Below are positions 9,462 through 18,917 of a stretch of DNA of 63,775 nt, piece by piece (the first letter of the stretch is position 1; each line of letters opens with the position of its first letter). The notes under the pieces are model-generated. The model saw only the letters and a program-made list of their open reading frames with translations, did not search any database and was not told the DNA's origin. The translations under genes were made by a program, and so were the position numbers. The stretch covers positions 1-63,775 of the forward strand of contig NCIJ01000009.1 in NCBI GenBank assembly GCA_002282015.1, read 5' to 3'. This DNA is from Sulfuricurvum sp. 17-40-25 (lineage in GTDB: Bacteria; Campylobacterota; Campylobacteria; Campylobacterales; Sulfurimonadaceae).

Positions 9462-10399
9462 GTCTTCCCGAAGCCTTTATTGAACGTCTGCACCAAATTG
9501 TTCCACGTGAAGAAATCGACACCATTCTTAAAACCTTTGATGCCCCAAAACAAGTTACCTTTCGCGTCAATACACTAAAATCTACATCTCATTCACTTGA
9601 AGTAGAATTAACAACTGCGAATATCCCTTTTGAACGTATCGCATGGCTCGAGGGTGCGTATCGTATTGCTCCCAATGACAAACTAAGGCTTACCCAAACC
9701 GATGCTTTTTATGAAGGCAGATTGTATATCCAAAACCTAGCATCTATGCTTGCTCCTATGATTTTGGCCCCACAGCCCGAAGAAACAGTCCTTGATCTCG
9801 CCGCCGCACCTGGGGGTAAAACACTTATGTTGGCAGGGATGATGCAAAATACTGGATGGCTCTCCGCTGTAGAACCCACACGTGAACGTTTTTTTCGTCT
9901 CAGAGCCAATCTAGAAAACCAAGGGGTGACTAACGCCCATACCTATATGACGGATGGACGCAGTGTAGGGAAAAAATGTCCCCAGATGTTTGATCGTATC
10001 ATGCTGGATGCTCCCTGTTCCTCAGAGGCCCGTTTCAAAACCCATGAGCCAAAATCAATGTCGTTTTGGAGTATCCACAAAGCTAAAGAGACTTCAAAAC
10101 TCCAGAAGCGCCTTCTCCTCTCCGCCTATGATGCACTCAAGCCTGGGGGAAAACTGCTCTACTGTACCTGCTCTTTCTCAGCCGAAGAGAATGAAAGCCC
10201 TTTACATCATTTGCTGCAACGTCATGGCGAGAACTTGACGACACTTCCTATTTCCCTTCCTTTTGACAATATCCAAAAACCGTTAGAACGCTGGGGAAAA
10301 GAGATCTTTGATGTCCGCATCCAAAATGCCGTGCGTATTCTCCCTACGGATACCATCGATGGCTTCTTTTTGTGTCTACTGGAAAAGAAACCGTCTTAA
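9458..10399 (+). CDS. RsmB/NOP-family RNA (cytosine-5) methyltransferase
   Basis: A 313-residue m5C RNA methyltransferase of the RsmB/RsmF/Nop2 family. The SAM-binding motif is TVLDLAAAPGGKTLMLAGMM. Motif IV reads LDAPCSSEARF and motif VI reads LLYCTCSFSAEENE, which supply the two conserved cysteines used in catalysis and product release. The N-terminal NusB-like RNA-binding domain of RsmB is missing and only a short PUA-like lead is present. It may therefore be an RsmF- or archaeal-like single-domain enzyme, and the target (rRNA or tRNA) cannot be assigned. The GTG start at 9458 overlaps the previous stop. This is the last gene of the nrdB-nitrilase-pcm-methyltransferase chain, and the DUF882 gene converges from the right. 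Confidence 0.88.
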   Translation: MSLPEAFIERLHQIVPREEIDTILKTFDAPKQVTFRVNTLKSTSHSLEVELTTANIPFERIAWLEGAYRIAPNDKLRLTQTDAFYEGRLYIQNLASMLAPMILAPQPEETVLDLAAAPGGKTLMLAGMMQNTGWLSAVEPTRERFFRLRANLENQGVTNAHTYMTDGRSVGKKCPQMFDRIMLDAPCSSEARFKTHEPKSMSFWSIHKAKETSKLQKRLLLSAYDALKPGGKLLYCTCSFSAEENESPLHHLLQRHGENLTTLPISLPFDNIQKPLERWGKEIFDVRIQNAVRILPTDTIDGFFLCLLEKKPS

Positions 10400-10417
10400 A
10401 GCATCCGAATTATATCT

Positions 10418-10957
10418 TCAACCGTTCCAGCTTCTCTCTTTCCAGGTATCCACATGAACAAATCCCGAGTAAATACCTATACCCGAACCACCAGATAATC
10501 GCAGTAAGCGCGCGAGATAATCAATAGGGATCCCTTCCATATGAATATCTGCTGCCTTACCGTATAAATGCATTGAGTTAACCGCTGAACCCTCTGTCAT
10601 GTTGTTCGTGTGCTGGGTACGATACCCCGATGTGAGAATAATCGGCTTATAGATTTCATGACTCGAGAGCCACCCTTGCGCTTTTGCCAAAACTGAGAAT
10701 AAATTGGCGTCCATCTGTACTGCAACTTGATCATGGGTATCTGCAAAGATTTTGCACAAATCATAATATCCATTGGGCTCTATTTTACCGTCACGCATAA
10801 AAGGGATTTTGTAGGTGCTCCCGTTGCGTATGATATGCAGCAAGGTTTCACTATTGGTAAAGTCGCTCGCGCCCATTGGAATTGAAGCAGCCAAAAGCAT
10901 GCTCTTCTTCATAAATGATCTTCGTGCATTAAAAAAAGACGGCTTATTATTCTTCAT
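10418..10957 (-). CDS. DUF882 / M15-like peptidase with Tat-type signal
   Basis: A 179-residue exported protein. The N-terminus has twin arginines (ARRSFMKKSMLLAASIP), consistent with a Tat signal peptide. The mature part resembles the YcbK/DUF882 group of peptidase M15, zinc enzymes or relatives that act on peptidoglycan cross-links. The zinc-binding pattern is visible as SMHLYGKAADIHM (H..D) and GFVHVDTW (H.D). The family typically acts in the periplasm, often with a twin-arginine signal as here. It is probably monocistronic: the upstream small gene is on the same strand but 86 bp away. Confidence 0.85.
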   Translation of the reverse strand: MKNNKPSFFNARRSFMKKSMLLAASIPMGASDFTNSETLLHIIRNGSTYKIPFMRDGKIEPNGYYDLCKIFADTHDQVAVQMDANLFSVLAKAQGWLSSHEIYKPIILTSGYRTQHTNNMTEGSAVNSMHLYGKAADIHMEGIPIDYLARLLRLSGGSGIGIYSGFVHVDTWKERSWNG

Positions 10958-11044
10958 AAATCCATTACACTACTCTAAATTTTTACTTCTTTAACATGCA
11001 AGCAAACAATAGTCCATATTTACAAATAATCCTATTAGCACTCC

Positions 11045-11419
11045 CTAGTTCTCTCCAAATTCACATTCCATATAGCCGATAGTTGCACCGTGAATATAAA
11101 GAGGGGCATCTTCTGTACGGCCCCTGTAATCTCCTATTGCCAATGCAGCCTTTGTGTTGTCTATCTCAATCGTTATTCCCTCTTCAAGAGAAATCAGCTT
11201 AAGGGCATTGTCGCTTACTAATCGCGCATCGTTAACACCATCAATAACAAACAAAACATCAATCCAGTCAAAACCACGGGCCTTGTCTTGAACACTAAAA
11301 CGTATTTCTATGGAAGTAGGTGAAAGAGGGACGAGGGAGTGTATTTCTCCATGACGAGCGTAATCTATACGCTCACATAGTGAATGAAGTGATTTGGCGC
11401 TCAGGGGCTTTACTGGCAC
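11045..11419 (-). CDS. Conserved-type hypothetical protein downstream of nrdA
   Basis: I do not recognise this 124-residue acidic protein. It has no signal peptide or membrane segment. Predicted strands (IEIRFSVQD, DWIDVLFVIDGV, GITIEID, IHGATIGYMECEF) suggest a small beta-rich fold. The GTG start at 11419 lies inside the last codons of nrdA, overlapping it by 10 bp, with GGAG eight bases upstream. Translation is therefore probably coupled to nrdA, and a role connected with nucleotide reduction is possible but unproven. Confidence 0.6.
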   Translation of the reverse strand: MPVKPLSAKSLHSLCERIDYARHGEIHSLVPLSPTSIEIRFSVQDKARGFDWIDVLFVIDGVNDARLVSDNALKLISLEEGITIEIDNTKAALAIGDYRGRTEDAPLYIHGATIGYMECEFGEN

Positions 11420-13741
11420 CCATCACACTCCATCGATCTGTCTTGTGTCTGAGCAACTGCCTCAGGTGATTGAGATCGTAGATAATAGGTCGATTTGAGT
11501 CCAAGTTTCCATGCAAGCATATAGACATCATTGAGGTATTTACCGCTTGCTTTATCAAGAGTAATAAATATATTAAGACTTTGACCCTGATCAATCCATT
11601 TTTGACGTATTGCCGCTGCTTTGACCAAGATCGTTTGATCCAAGTCGTAGGCAGGGGTATAGTAACCCCACGTGTCTGGATTAAGATTTGGCGCCACAAC
11701 AGGAATAAGTCCTGATAGATTTTCCTCAAACCATTTACGCTTATAAATAGGCTCAATCGTCTGAGTTGTCCCTGTGAGGATCGAAATAGAGCTTGTAGGA
11801 GCGATTGCCATCAGATAGCCATTACGCATCCCCTGACGCTTGATTGTTTCACGTAGAACGTCCCATTCATAGTTAGGAGCAAATAATCCACCACGATCGA
11901 TAAGATTCTGTACTTCTGCAGTCGCGTGATCCATAGGGAGGATTCCACGGTTCCATTTTGAACCTACGTATTCTGGATACGAGCCTTTTTCGACCGCTAA
12001 ATCCGATGATGCTTTAATAGCGTTGTAGCTAACTGCTTCCATCACTTCATCAATCTTATCAAAGTGGGCTTGGCTTCCCCATACGATCTTCTGTCCTGCA
12101 AGCATCTCAGCTTCACCCATAACACCCAAACCAATAGCGCGACTACGCATATTAGTACGCTTTACTTTTTCTAAGGGATAAAAGTTCAGATCAATGACGT
12201 TATCCAATGCCCGAATAGCAATAGGGACGATAGTTCACAGAACCCAAATTACAAACGGCCGTAGAGCCATCTACTTTTTCTTTTTCAACAATGTACACAG
12301 GACGTCCGCCCAAAGAGTCCAATGCCGTTACTTTGTTTGCCGGTTTTTCAATACCGCTGTCGACTTTTACAATCTCATCTTCTTCGTAAGTAACAAACGT
12401 GCCGTCTTCGTATTTAACCTTAATCAAATAATGGTTAGGCTGTGTGTTTTGGAAGATCTCTGTACACAGGTTTGAACTTCGGATGATTCCATAGTGATCG
12501 TTTGGATTCGCACGATTCGCACTGTCTTTGAAACACAGGAATGGGCTTCCTGATTCAAAATAACTCGTTAAGATTTTTTTCCAAAGATCTTTTGCTTTCG
12601 TATGCTCTTTTATAACACTAGTGTCTTGTTCCAGCTCTATGTAACGTTTCTCAAATGCATCGCCATAAAGCTCTGTGAGTTCTTTAACGTCAAACGGATC
12701 AAACATAGTCCAAATACCATCTTCCACAACCCGCTTCATGAACATATCATTGATCCACAATGCCGGGAACAAATCATGGGCACGACGGCGCTCTTCTCCC
12801 GAGTTTTTCTTGATGTCCAAGAAGTCTTTGACATCCATATGCCATGGCTCAAGATACACAGCAATCGCACCTTTACGAGTACCTAGCTGATCAACAGCAA
12901 TAGCAATGTCATTAGTGATTTTCAAGAACGGTACGGTTCCGCCCGCTGCATTTTTATGTCCATCGATAAAAGACCCCATCGCACGAACGCGTGTCCAATC
13001 CCAACCGATTCCTCCACCGAACTTAGAGAGTAATGCCATCTCTTTGTAGCCATCAAATATCCCTTCGATGTTATCAGGGCTTGAACCGATATAACATGAA
13101 CTGAGCTGATGACGTGTTGTACGCGCATTGGATAATGTTGGTGTTGCCAGCATCACTTCAAACTTAGAGAGCATGTCGTAAAACTTTTTTGCCCATCCCA
13201 TTGAATCATCTTCTCTTTGTGCCAAGAACATGGAAATCGCCATAAACATATGTTGAGGAAGTTCGATTGGATCACTGTTACGATCTTTAATCAAGTAACG
13301 GTCGTAGAGTGTTTTAACCCCTAGGTAGTTAAATTCTAAATCACGCTCAGGGACAATATAGGCATCTAGTTCAGCTAAGTTATACTTTTCTCTTAGTCCT
13401 AGCAAGATTCTACCCTCGCCTTCGCATCGCTCAAAATATTGCTGTAATGTACCGTATCCGGTAAAACCATTAACACGATGATACAGATCATATAGAAAAA
13501 GACGTGATGCTACAAACGTCCAGTTCGGGCTGTCAATATCGATCTTATCGACTGCTGTCTTGATCAGTGTTTTTTGAATCTCATTACTGGTGATTCCATC
13601 TCGAAATTGGATCTGTGCGTCTACTTCAAGTTCACTTTGAGAGACGTTGATCAAACCTTTTACGGCTGCAGAAGTATATTTTTGTATTTTAGTAATATCC
13701 AACGGCTCTCGTCGGCCGTTTCGTTTAAGTATTGTCAGCAT
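11410..13741 (-). pseudogene. nrdA: nrdA, ribonucleotide reductase alpha subunit, broken by a short deletion/frameshift
   Basis: Two overlapping frames together encode class Ia NrdA. The first (13741 to about 12233) covers the ATP-cone, the NLCTEI active-site region, the Campylobacterota insert and CNLGSVN. The second (about 12231 to 11410) resumes with IVPIAIRALDNVIDLNFYP and runs to the C-terminal ECDGCQ-type tail. Campylobacter NrdA has about 12 residues (LSKI..KEDIAR) between these blocks that are missing here. The frame also changes, so about 35-38 nt are absent at 12231-12234. Without repair the product stops after 513 residues. The start is taken as the second ATG (13741), nine bases after AAGGA; the ATG at 13747 is too close. 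A TATAAT box lies at 13772-13777. Because nrdB is intact and the enzyme is normally essential, an assembly error is as likely as a true pseudogene. Confidence 0.85.
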
Positions 13742-13829
13742 GTGCATATATCCTTAGCTCTTATGGGGCATATTATAATCATTTTTATTTTAGTATTTCT
13801 TATAGTAATTAACTGTTTTTTTTTGCTTA

Positions 13830-15158
13830 TTATTTAAACACGCGATTAAAAATCTTGTCCACATTTTTGGTATAGTAATCAAAGTTAAAACATTCACGTA
13901 TCGCTTCTTCACTCAAACTTTTTCGTAGTTCTTCATCATCCAATAGATACTGAAGATAAAGACTTTCCCCTTTTTCATTGGTGGCACTTTTACCTTGTTG
14001 TAGACCTTCCCAAACTTTCATCGCATTACGCTGAACGATACGATACGCATCCTCACGGCTTACACCTTTGAGTGGTAATTCCAATAACACACGCTGTGAG
14101 AAAACCAATCCACCCGTAAGATTGAGATTACGCATCATGTTTTGTGGATAAACAACCAACTTGGAAATAACGCTGTTAAAACGGTGAAGCATAAAATCGG
14201 AGGTTATAAACGAATCAGGAAGCCAAAAACGCTCCGTAGAACTGTGTGAGATATCACGCTCATGCCATAACGCAACGTTTTCCATTGCGGGTATAACATA
14301 TGAACGTACCATACGTGCTAACCCAGTTATGTTTTCTGTCAAAATAGGATTACGCTTATGCGGCATTGCGGATGATCCTTTTTGCCCTACTGCGAAATAT
14401 TCTTCACACTCATAGACTTCAGTGCGCTGCCAATGACGCACTTGTACCGCAAACTTCTCAATCGAACTTGCCATAAGCGCTAACGCACTGGCTAGTTGTG
14501 CATAACGATCGCGTTGAATAACCTGGTTAGAGGCAGGAGCTGCTTTTAATCCTAACGCCTCGCACGTATACTCCTCAAGCTCCAATGGCGCGTGAGCAAA
14601 ATTTCCCATCGCTCCTGATACTTGACCTACAGCAATAACGTCCATTGTTTGTTCTAAGTTCGTTAGGTGACGTGCCATCTCATCATACCAAACCGCTAAC
14701 ACCAATCCAAACGTAATTGGCTCACCATGAATACCATGAGAACGTCCAACCATTAATGTCATCTTGTGTTCAATTGCTCTGGTCTTAATAGATTCCATAA
14801 CCATTTTTACATCGGTGATGATCAATGCTAATGAATCACGCATCTGTAATGCTACGGCTGTATCAACCGTATCGGATGATGTCATACCATAATGAAACCA
14901 TCGGCTCTCTTCTCCTAGTGTTTCCGATACCGAAGTCGTAAACGCAATAAGATCGTGTCGTGTTACCGCTTCGATCTCATCAATGCGGTCTATATTAAAT
15001 CCGGCATTGTCTACAATCTTTTTAGCATCAGCATCAGGTATTAACCCTAAACGATTCCATCCTTTTACAACGGCAACCTCAACATCCAACCACGCTTGGT
15101 ACTTTGCCTGCATTGTCCATTTTGATTTCATCTCTTCTCGTGCGTAACGTTCAACCAT
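13830..15158 (-). CDS. purB: Adenylosuccinate lyase
   Basis: PurB cleaves SAICAR to AICAR and adenylosuccinate to AMP in purine synthesis. The 442-residue protein has the fumarase-superfamily signature GSSAMPHKRNPI, with the mobile-loop serines, and the earlier motifs FTTSVSETLG and GRSHGIHGEP with catalytic histidine. Length and motif order match the bacterial family. The ATG at 15158 is the natural start. It is followed by nrdA on the same strand after an 82-bp gap containing nrdA's own -10 box, so they are probably separate transcription units. Confidence 0.95.
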   Translation of the reverse strand: MVERYAREEMKSKWTMQAKYQAWLDVEVAVVKGWNRLGLIPDADAKKIVDNAGFNIDRIDEIEAVTRHDLIAFTTSVSETLGEESRWFHYGMTSSDTVDTAVALQMRDSLALIITDVKMVMESIKTRAIEHKMTLMVGRSHGIHGEPITFGLVLAVWYDEMARHLTNLEQTMDVIAVGQVSGAMGNFAHAPLELEEYTCEALGLKAAPASNQVIQRDRYAQLASALALMASSIEKFAVQVRHWQRTEVYECEEYFAVGQKGSSAMPHKRNPILTENITGLARMVRSYVIPAMENVALWHERDISHSSTERFWLPDSFITSDFMLHRFNSVISKLVVYPQNMMRNLNLTGGLVFSQRVLLELPLKGVSREDAYRIVQRNAMKVWEGLQQGKSATNEKGESLYLQYLLDDEELRKSLSEEAIRECFNFDYYTKNVDKIFNRVFK

Positions 15159-15251
15159 ATTTATTCCTTGAATGTGCTAAAATGCGCCTATAATTTGCGC
15201 TAAATATATGGTATTTAGTTTATCTAACCCTCCCTTATAAAGGAATATATT

Positions 15252-16163
15252 TTGCCCTTCGTCACCAAAAAACTCCATGCCCCTGTTCGTGAAAAAGCTT
15301 TTATATTTTTGATTCGAGAGCTTGGTCTTTCGCAAGCCGAGTCCCAACGTCTTTTAGCCAAAGGCCGCTTAACACAAAACGGAATAGTTATGAGTAATCA
15401 AGCGGGATACATCGAAGGGGAGTTTGATTTTTTGATTTTTGAGCCAGAGTCCCAAGGTCTAACAGCCATCTTTGTTGAATCTGATTTTGCTGTTTACGAT
15501 AAACCCAGCGGCGTATTGGTTCATCCTCAGAGTCGTAAAACACCATATTCTCTCAGTGATGAAATAAAACATGAGTTTGGATCCAACGCGAATGTTGCTC
15601 ACAGAATCGATCAAGAGACAAGTGGTCTTGTACTAGCGTCTCGCAACAAAGAGAGTGAGACGATTTTAAAACTCTTGTTTGAAAACCGTCAAATTACCAA
15701 ACGTTATTTGGCAATGGTGCATGGTCATTTAAAAGAAGATCTTGACATCCAAGAACCTCTTTTACGTCGTGAAGACACAGACACTCTTGTTCGTATGGTA
15801 GTTAAAGTACATCCCGATGGAAAAGCTTCTCGTACCTTTATCAAGCCACTGCACTATTTTCCTGATCGCGATATGACACTTGTTGAGGCCTCTCCCTTTA
15901 CGGGACGGACCCATCAGATTAGAGTCCATTTGTTTCACGTGAAACATCCCATAGTCGGAGATCCAATCTATGGACAAGAAGAAAATGACATACGAAGATT
16001 TTTAGATAAAGTTTTAACACCTCGCGACAGGCTGGAGATGGGAGGGGCAACACGACTTTTATTGCATGCAAACTCACTTGAATTTAACCATCATGGAAAA
16101 GAGTATCACATCGTTTCAAAAGAAGATTTTATAGACACCTGCTATAAAGCAATGACGTTATAA
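15252..16163 (+). CDS. RluA-family pseudouridine synthase, TTG start
   Basis: A 303-residue pseudouridine synthase with an S4-like RNA-binding lead (RELGLSQAESQRLLAKGRL) followed by the catalytic domain. The catalytic aspartate lies in VAHRIDQETSGLVLASRN. The later motifs GRTHQIRVHLFHVKHPIVGD and LLLHANSLEF are complete. The TTG at 15252 is preceded by AAAGGA seven bases upstream and there is no better ATG. Family members modify 23S rRNA or tRNA; which uridine is modified cannot be decided. It stands alone, divergent from purB and convergent with the acyltransferase gene. Confidence 0.9.
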   Translation: MPFVTKKLHAPVREKAFIFLIRELGLSQAESQRLLAKGRLTQNGIVMSNQAGYIEGEFDFLIFEPESQGLTAIFVESDFAVYDKPSGVLVHPQSRKTPYSLSDEIKHEFGSNANVAHRIDQETSGLVLASRNKESETILKLLFENRQITKRYLAMVHGHLKEDLDIQEPLLRREDTDTLVRMVVKVHPDGKASRTFIKPLHYFPDRDMTLVEASPFTGRTHQIRVHLFHVKHPIVGDPIYGQEENDIRRFLDKVLTPRDRLEMGGATRLLLHANSLEFNHHGKEYHIVSKEDFIDTCYKAMTL

Positions 16164-16168
16164 AGTAA

Positions 16169-16194
16169 CCGTTCGACAGGCTCAGGGCGAACGG
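16169..16194. repeat. Intergenic hairpin repeat containing GACAGGCTCAGGGC
   Basis: A perfect 7-bp inverted repeat (CCGTTCG at 16169-16175, CGAACGG at 16188-16194) encloses a 12-base loop between the convergent RluA and acyltransferase genes. The stem-loop sequence belongs to a type of short repeat I remember seeing between genes in many unrelated bacterial genomes. It lacks a T-run on either strand, so it is not a classical terminator, although a bidirectional stop role at the convergent junction is possible. Confidence 0.7.
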
Positions 16195-16202
16195 ATAGAA
16201 TA

Positions 16203-17924
16203 TCACACCTCTTTGATATAGCGCTTACGCTTAGCCTCTTTTATACGATTAATCTCAACCATTATATACCCATCGACACAGTTGTTAAACTCAACATCGA
16301 TTCCAAAGTCTATAAACTGTGCGCCTCCTGCTTCACATAATTCACTGTATTGTTTATACAACATTGGAACTGCCACATCAAAGGTTTTAAGATAATCCTT
16401 CAAAACTCTAAAGTCCTGTTCATAATCAACCCCTAAAAAAATCTCTGAAAATTCTGCATTAACATTGTCTGATAAACGAAAAGGAGATCTTGCTCTGAGG
16501 TACTGACGATCGCAACCATAGTAGAGGGTATAAAAATACACTAGCGCTTCTTGCGCATGCTTAGGATAGCTTCCCGATATACTCACAGGCCCAATCATGT
16601 ATTTGATATGTGGATTGTGGGCCAAGTACGCTCCAATCCCCTGCCAGAGATAATCAAGTGCTCTACTACCCCAATACTTCGGCTGTACAAAACTGCGTCC
16701 TAGTTCTATCGCATCTTCTAAAATAGGGTCAAACAAATTGCTCATCGTACACAAGTCGTTTAGATACAATCCTTCCTTTCCAAGCCACGAAAGTATCCAG
16801 CCGCACTCACCGATACGATAGGCTCCTACCACTTCGAGTGCATCATCATCCCACAATACCAAATGGTGATAATAGCGATCGTATTCATCGATATCCTTTG
16901 AATGTCCACTCCCCTCACCCACTTTCCTAAATGTATATTCACGCAACCTTCCTATTTCATTCATCAAATTAGCGGCATTATCGTGCTCTACTAAATAGAT
17001 CTGTTTGTTGTCACTTGTCTCTCCAAGACGTTCAGCACGCTTAAGCTCCTGACGTATCTCTTGGCGTGACATAGGATGGGCTATGGAACACTCAGTCGGA
17101 TATATCCCTTTCTTACCCTTGGAGAGACGTATAAGATGTTTACGAAAGAGTCGTGCATGATGCATATCCTTCATAGGGGTATCGTTTAGGATTTTGGAGT
17201 TAATCAGCTCCCCCACTCTAAAATCAAATATTTGGTTACGTGCGGCGAAGATCTCATGACCCAGCAATAGCGTTCCCAATGGTTTATATATCCATGATGC
17301 CGCATAAAAAAGCGAACTGTTCTTTGCTTTGATAAAGATGGGTACAATCGGCGCGCTGTTACGTTTGGCAAATTTTACAAAACCGCCTTTCCACTTTGCC
17401 TCTTTTTGCCCAAATAAACCGACGCGAGAGACTTCACCGCTGGGAAAAAATATCACCACCTCTTCACTTTGCAACGCTTGATCGATCTTACGTAAAGAAT
17501 CTCGAGAAAGTCTATCATTGAAGTTATCTACACCGATAATAAACTCGCTCAGTTGTGAAATAGACCCAAGCATTTTATTGGCTACGATCTTAACTTTTTT
17601 ATCCTGCCGAACACTGCAAATCATTTGTATTAAAGCAAGAGCGTCCAAAGCTCCAAGAGGATGATTGGCAACCACAATGACTTTTCCAATAGCTGGTATG
17701 TTCTCTACCTCTCTATGGATGACCTTATACGATACATTTAAATGCACTAAAACTGCATCGATAAACTCTAAGCCACTTTTAGCTTTATGCTTCTCCATAA
17801 AATGATTTATTGAGTTTTCGTGCAGTATAAAACGTGTTAATCTAATTAAAGTTTTAGAAATAAGATCCGGGTAAGTAAATAAGCCAGGGTGTTCTTTTTT
17901 TAACATTGTTTCAACACTAACCAT
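16203..17924 (-). CDS. Bifunctional acyltransferase: PlsC-like plus OlsB/GNAT-like domains (OlsF-like)
   Basis: A 573-residue two-domain protein. The N-terminal half is a PlsC-type glycerolipid acyltransferase, with the motif ANHPLGALD (H88, D94) and FFPSGEVS near residue 155. The C-terminal half, from about residue 310, resembles the OlsB/hemolysin-type N-acyltransferase, with GRLREYTFRKVGEG, DEYDRYYHHLVLWD, VGAYRIG and YPKHAQEALVYFY. OlsF proteins, described in Serratia and Flavobacterium, have this same order. They make ornithine lipid alone by joining lyso-lipid formation (OlsB) with its second acylation (OlsA). The fit in order and size is good, so synthesis of phosphorus-free amino-acid lipids is a reasonable inference, and it would suit an organism with a large phosphate-starvation locus. 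Confidence 0.75.
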   Translation of the reverse strand: MVSVETMLKKEHPGLFTYPDLISKTLIRLTRFILHENSINHFMEKHKAKSGLEFIDAVLVHLNVSYKVIHREVENIPAIGKVIVVANHPLGALDALALIQMICSVRQDKKVKIVANKMLGSISQLSEFIIGVDNFNDRLSRDSLRKIDQALQSEEVVIFFPSGEVSRVGLFGQKEAKWKGGFVKFAKRNSAPIVPIFIKAKNSSLFYAASWIYKPLGTLLLGHEIFAARNQIFDFRVGELINSKILNDTPMKDMHHARLFRKHLIRLSKGKKGIYPTECSIAHPMSRQEIRQELKRAERLGETSDNKQIYLVEHDNAANLMNEIGRLREYTFRKVGEGSGHSKDIDEYDRYYHHLVLWDDDALEVVGAYRIGECGWILSWLGKEGLYLNDLCTMSNLFDPILEDAIELGRSFVQPKYWGSRALDYLWQGIGAYLAHNPHIKYMIGPVSISGSYPKHAQEALVYFYTLYYGCDRQYLRARSPFRLSDNVNAEFSEIFLGVDYEQDFRVLKDYLKTFDVAVPMLYKQYSELCEAGGAQFIDFGIDVEFNNCVDGYIMVEINRIKEAKRKRYIKEV

Positions 17925-18029
17925 ACAATCAACCTTTAGTACACTTAAGATTGTAGATGGTAAATTATATTTATTTCAGTTTCGTTACATCATTATTACA
18001 CCATTATTACAGCCATCAAGTTTAAAAAA

Positions 18030-18360
18030 TGTGAATAACTTTTTATAACATGCGCTTAAAGATTACTGAAGTAGTAATGTTTCTTTTAATACTTCGAAGA
18101 AGCCCTAAAAACAGGGGTTTACTTAGATTATAGATCCCTTGATTTTAGGTAGAATTTATATAAAAGATTTCTGAAATAGGTAAAGGTTATAAGGATAATA
18201 AGTAAATTTTACAAACATTTATTCACATTCCACTCACAGTGTGAATACTACACATTTTGAAAAAAATACGTATCTATTTTACTTTTTAATATTTTTTTTA
18301 GGTCTATTTTCCAACTGCCTTAAAAAAAATATTCATGAAAGAATAAAGGATAATTTATAA
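18030..18360. other. Putative oriC segment 1: DnaA boxes and AT-rich stretch upstream of ruvC
   Basis: The 488-bp gap 17925-18412 has no gene. It contains DnaA boxes matching the Helicobacter-type consensus TTATTCAC[A]: 18030-18038 (minus), 18219-18227 (plus) and 18240-18248 (minus, GTATTCACA). These are followed by a very AT-rich tract at about 18249-18360 with runs of A and T, a candidate unwinding element. The first 100 bp of the gap are AT-rich upstream sequence of the OlsF-like gene. Confidence 0.55.
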
Positions 18361-18386
18361 GGGGAATCCCGATACACTTCTGACTT

Positions 18387-18413
18387 AGCGGCTCTCCTGG
18401 TGTGTTAGCCGCT
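18387..18413. repeat. Inverted repeat at the 3' end of ruvC
   Basis: AGCGGCT (18387-18393) and AGCCGCT (18407-18413) form a perfect 7-bp stem with a 13-base loop. It lies exactly at the ruvC stop codon. In the ruvC transcript there is no U-run after the stem, so it may be a processing or stabilising hairpin, or an imperfect terminator. Confidence 0.5.
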
Positions 18414-18910
18414 TATACTACTTTGTTTACCTTCCCTTTTTCCAATTTAACTCTTTGTGCATGTGTTATAGCTACTGCCATCGCATCTGTTATGTCCAAC
18501 GGCTTAATTTCTTTGGTGATCCCTAATATTTGTTTAACCATAAAAGCAACCTGTTCTTTGGCAGCTTTTGCTTTGCCTGTTAATGCTTTTTTGACTTGCA
18601 GTGCCGTATACTCAGAAAATTCACCGTGTTCTTGTAGGAGCTTTAACATAATGGCACCGCGAAATTGTGCTAACTTTAAAACAGTTTTTGGATTATGCGC
18701 ATAAAATATATCTTCCATGGCTACTTCTTGAATTTTATGAAGCGAAAAAAGTTGCCCAATTGCTTCAGCAATTTGCGGGATCTGATATTGTAGCCCTTCG
18801 CTTTTGATTTTAATCAAACCAGCTTCAACCAGTTTCATTTTTTGTCCCTCTAATGAAATGAGTGCATATCCGCAATTTCGCGTACCAGGATCAATTCCTA
18901 AAATAAGCAT
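18413..18910 (-). CDS. ruvC: Holliday junction resolvase RuvC
   Basis: RuvC is the endonuclease that cuts Holliday junctions after RuvAB branch migration. The product is 165 residues from the ATG at 18910, which follows GGAG with a five-base gap; an upstream ATG at 18925 would add five residues but has a worse ribosome site. The acidic catalytic residues are present: [12 protein letters not shown] near the start, [13 protein letters not shown], and [16 protein letters not shown] near the C-terminus. Its position next to dnaA, on the opposite strand, is a layout I associate with Campylobacterota origins. Confidence 0.95.
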   Translation of the reverse strand: MLILGIDPGTRNCGYALISLEGQKMKLVEAGLIKIKSEGLQYQIPQIAEAIGQLFSLHKIQEVAMEDIFYAHNPKTVLKLAQFRGAIMLKLLQEHGEFSEYTALQVKKALTGKAKAAKEQVAFMVKQILGITKEIKPLDITDAMAVAITHAQRVKLEKGKVNKVV

Positions 18911-18917
18911 AATTTCT

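Noticed and set aside
11410-12207. The second half of nrdA as an independent 265-residue gene
   Set aside because: It starts with a TTG inside the conserved block IRALDNVIDL and is the direct continuation of NrdA.
18387-18413. The inverted repeat after ruvC as an intrinsic terminator
   Set aside because: No U-run follows the stem in the ruvC transcript.
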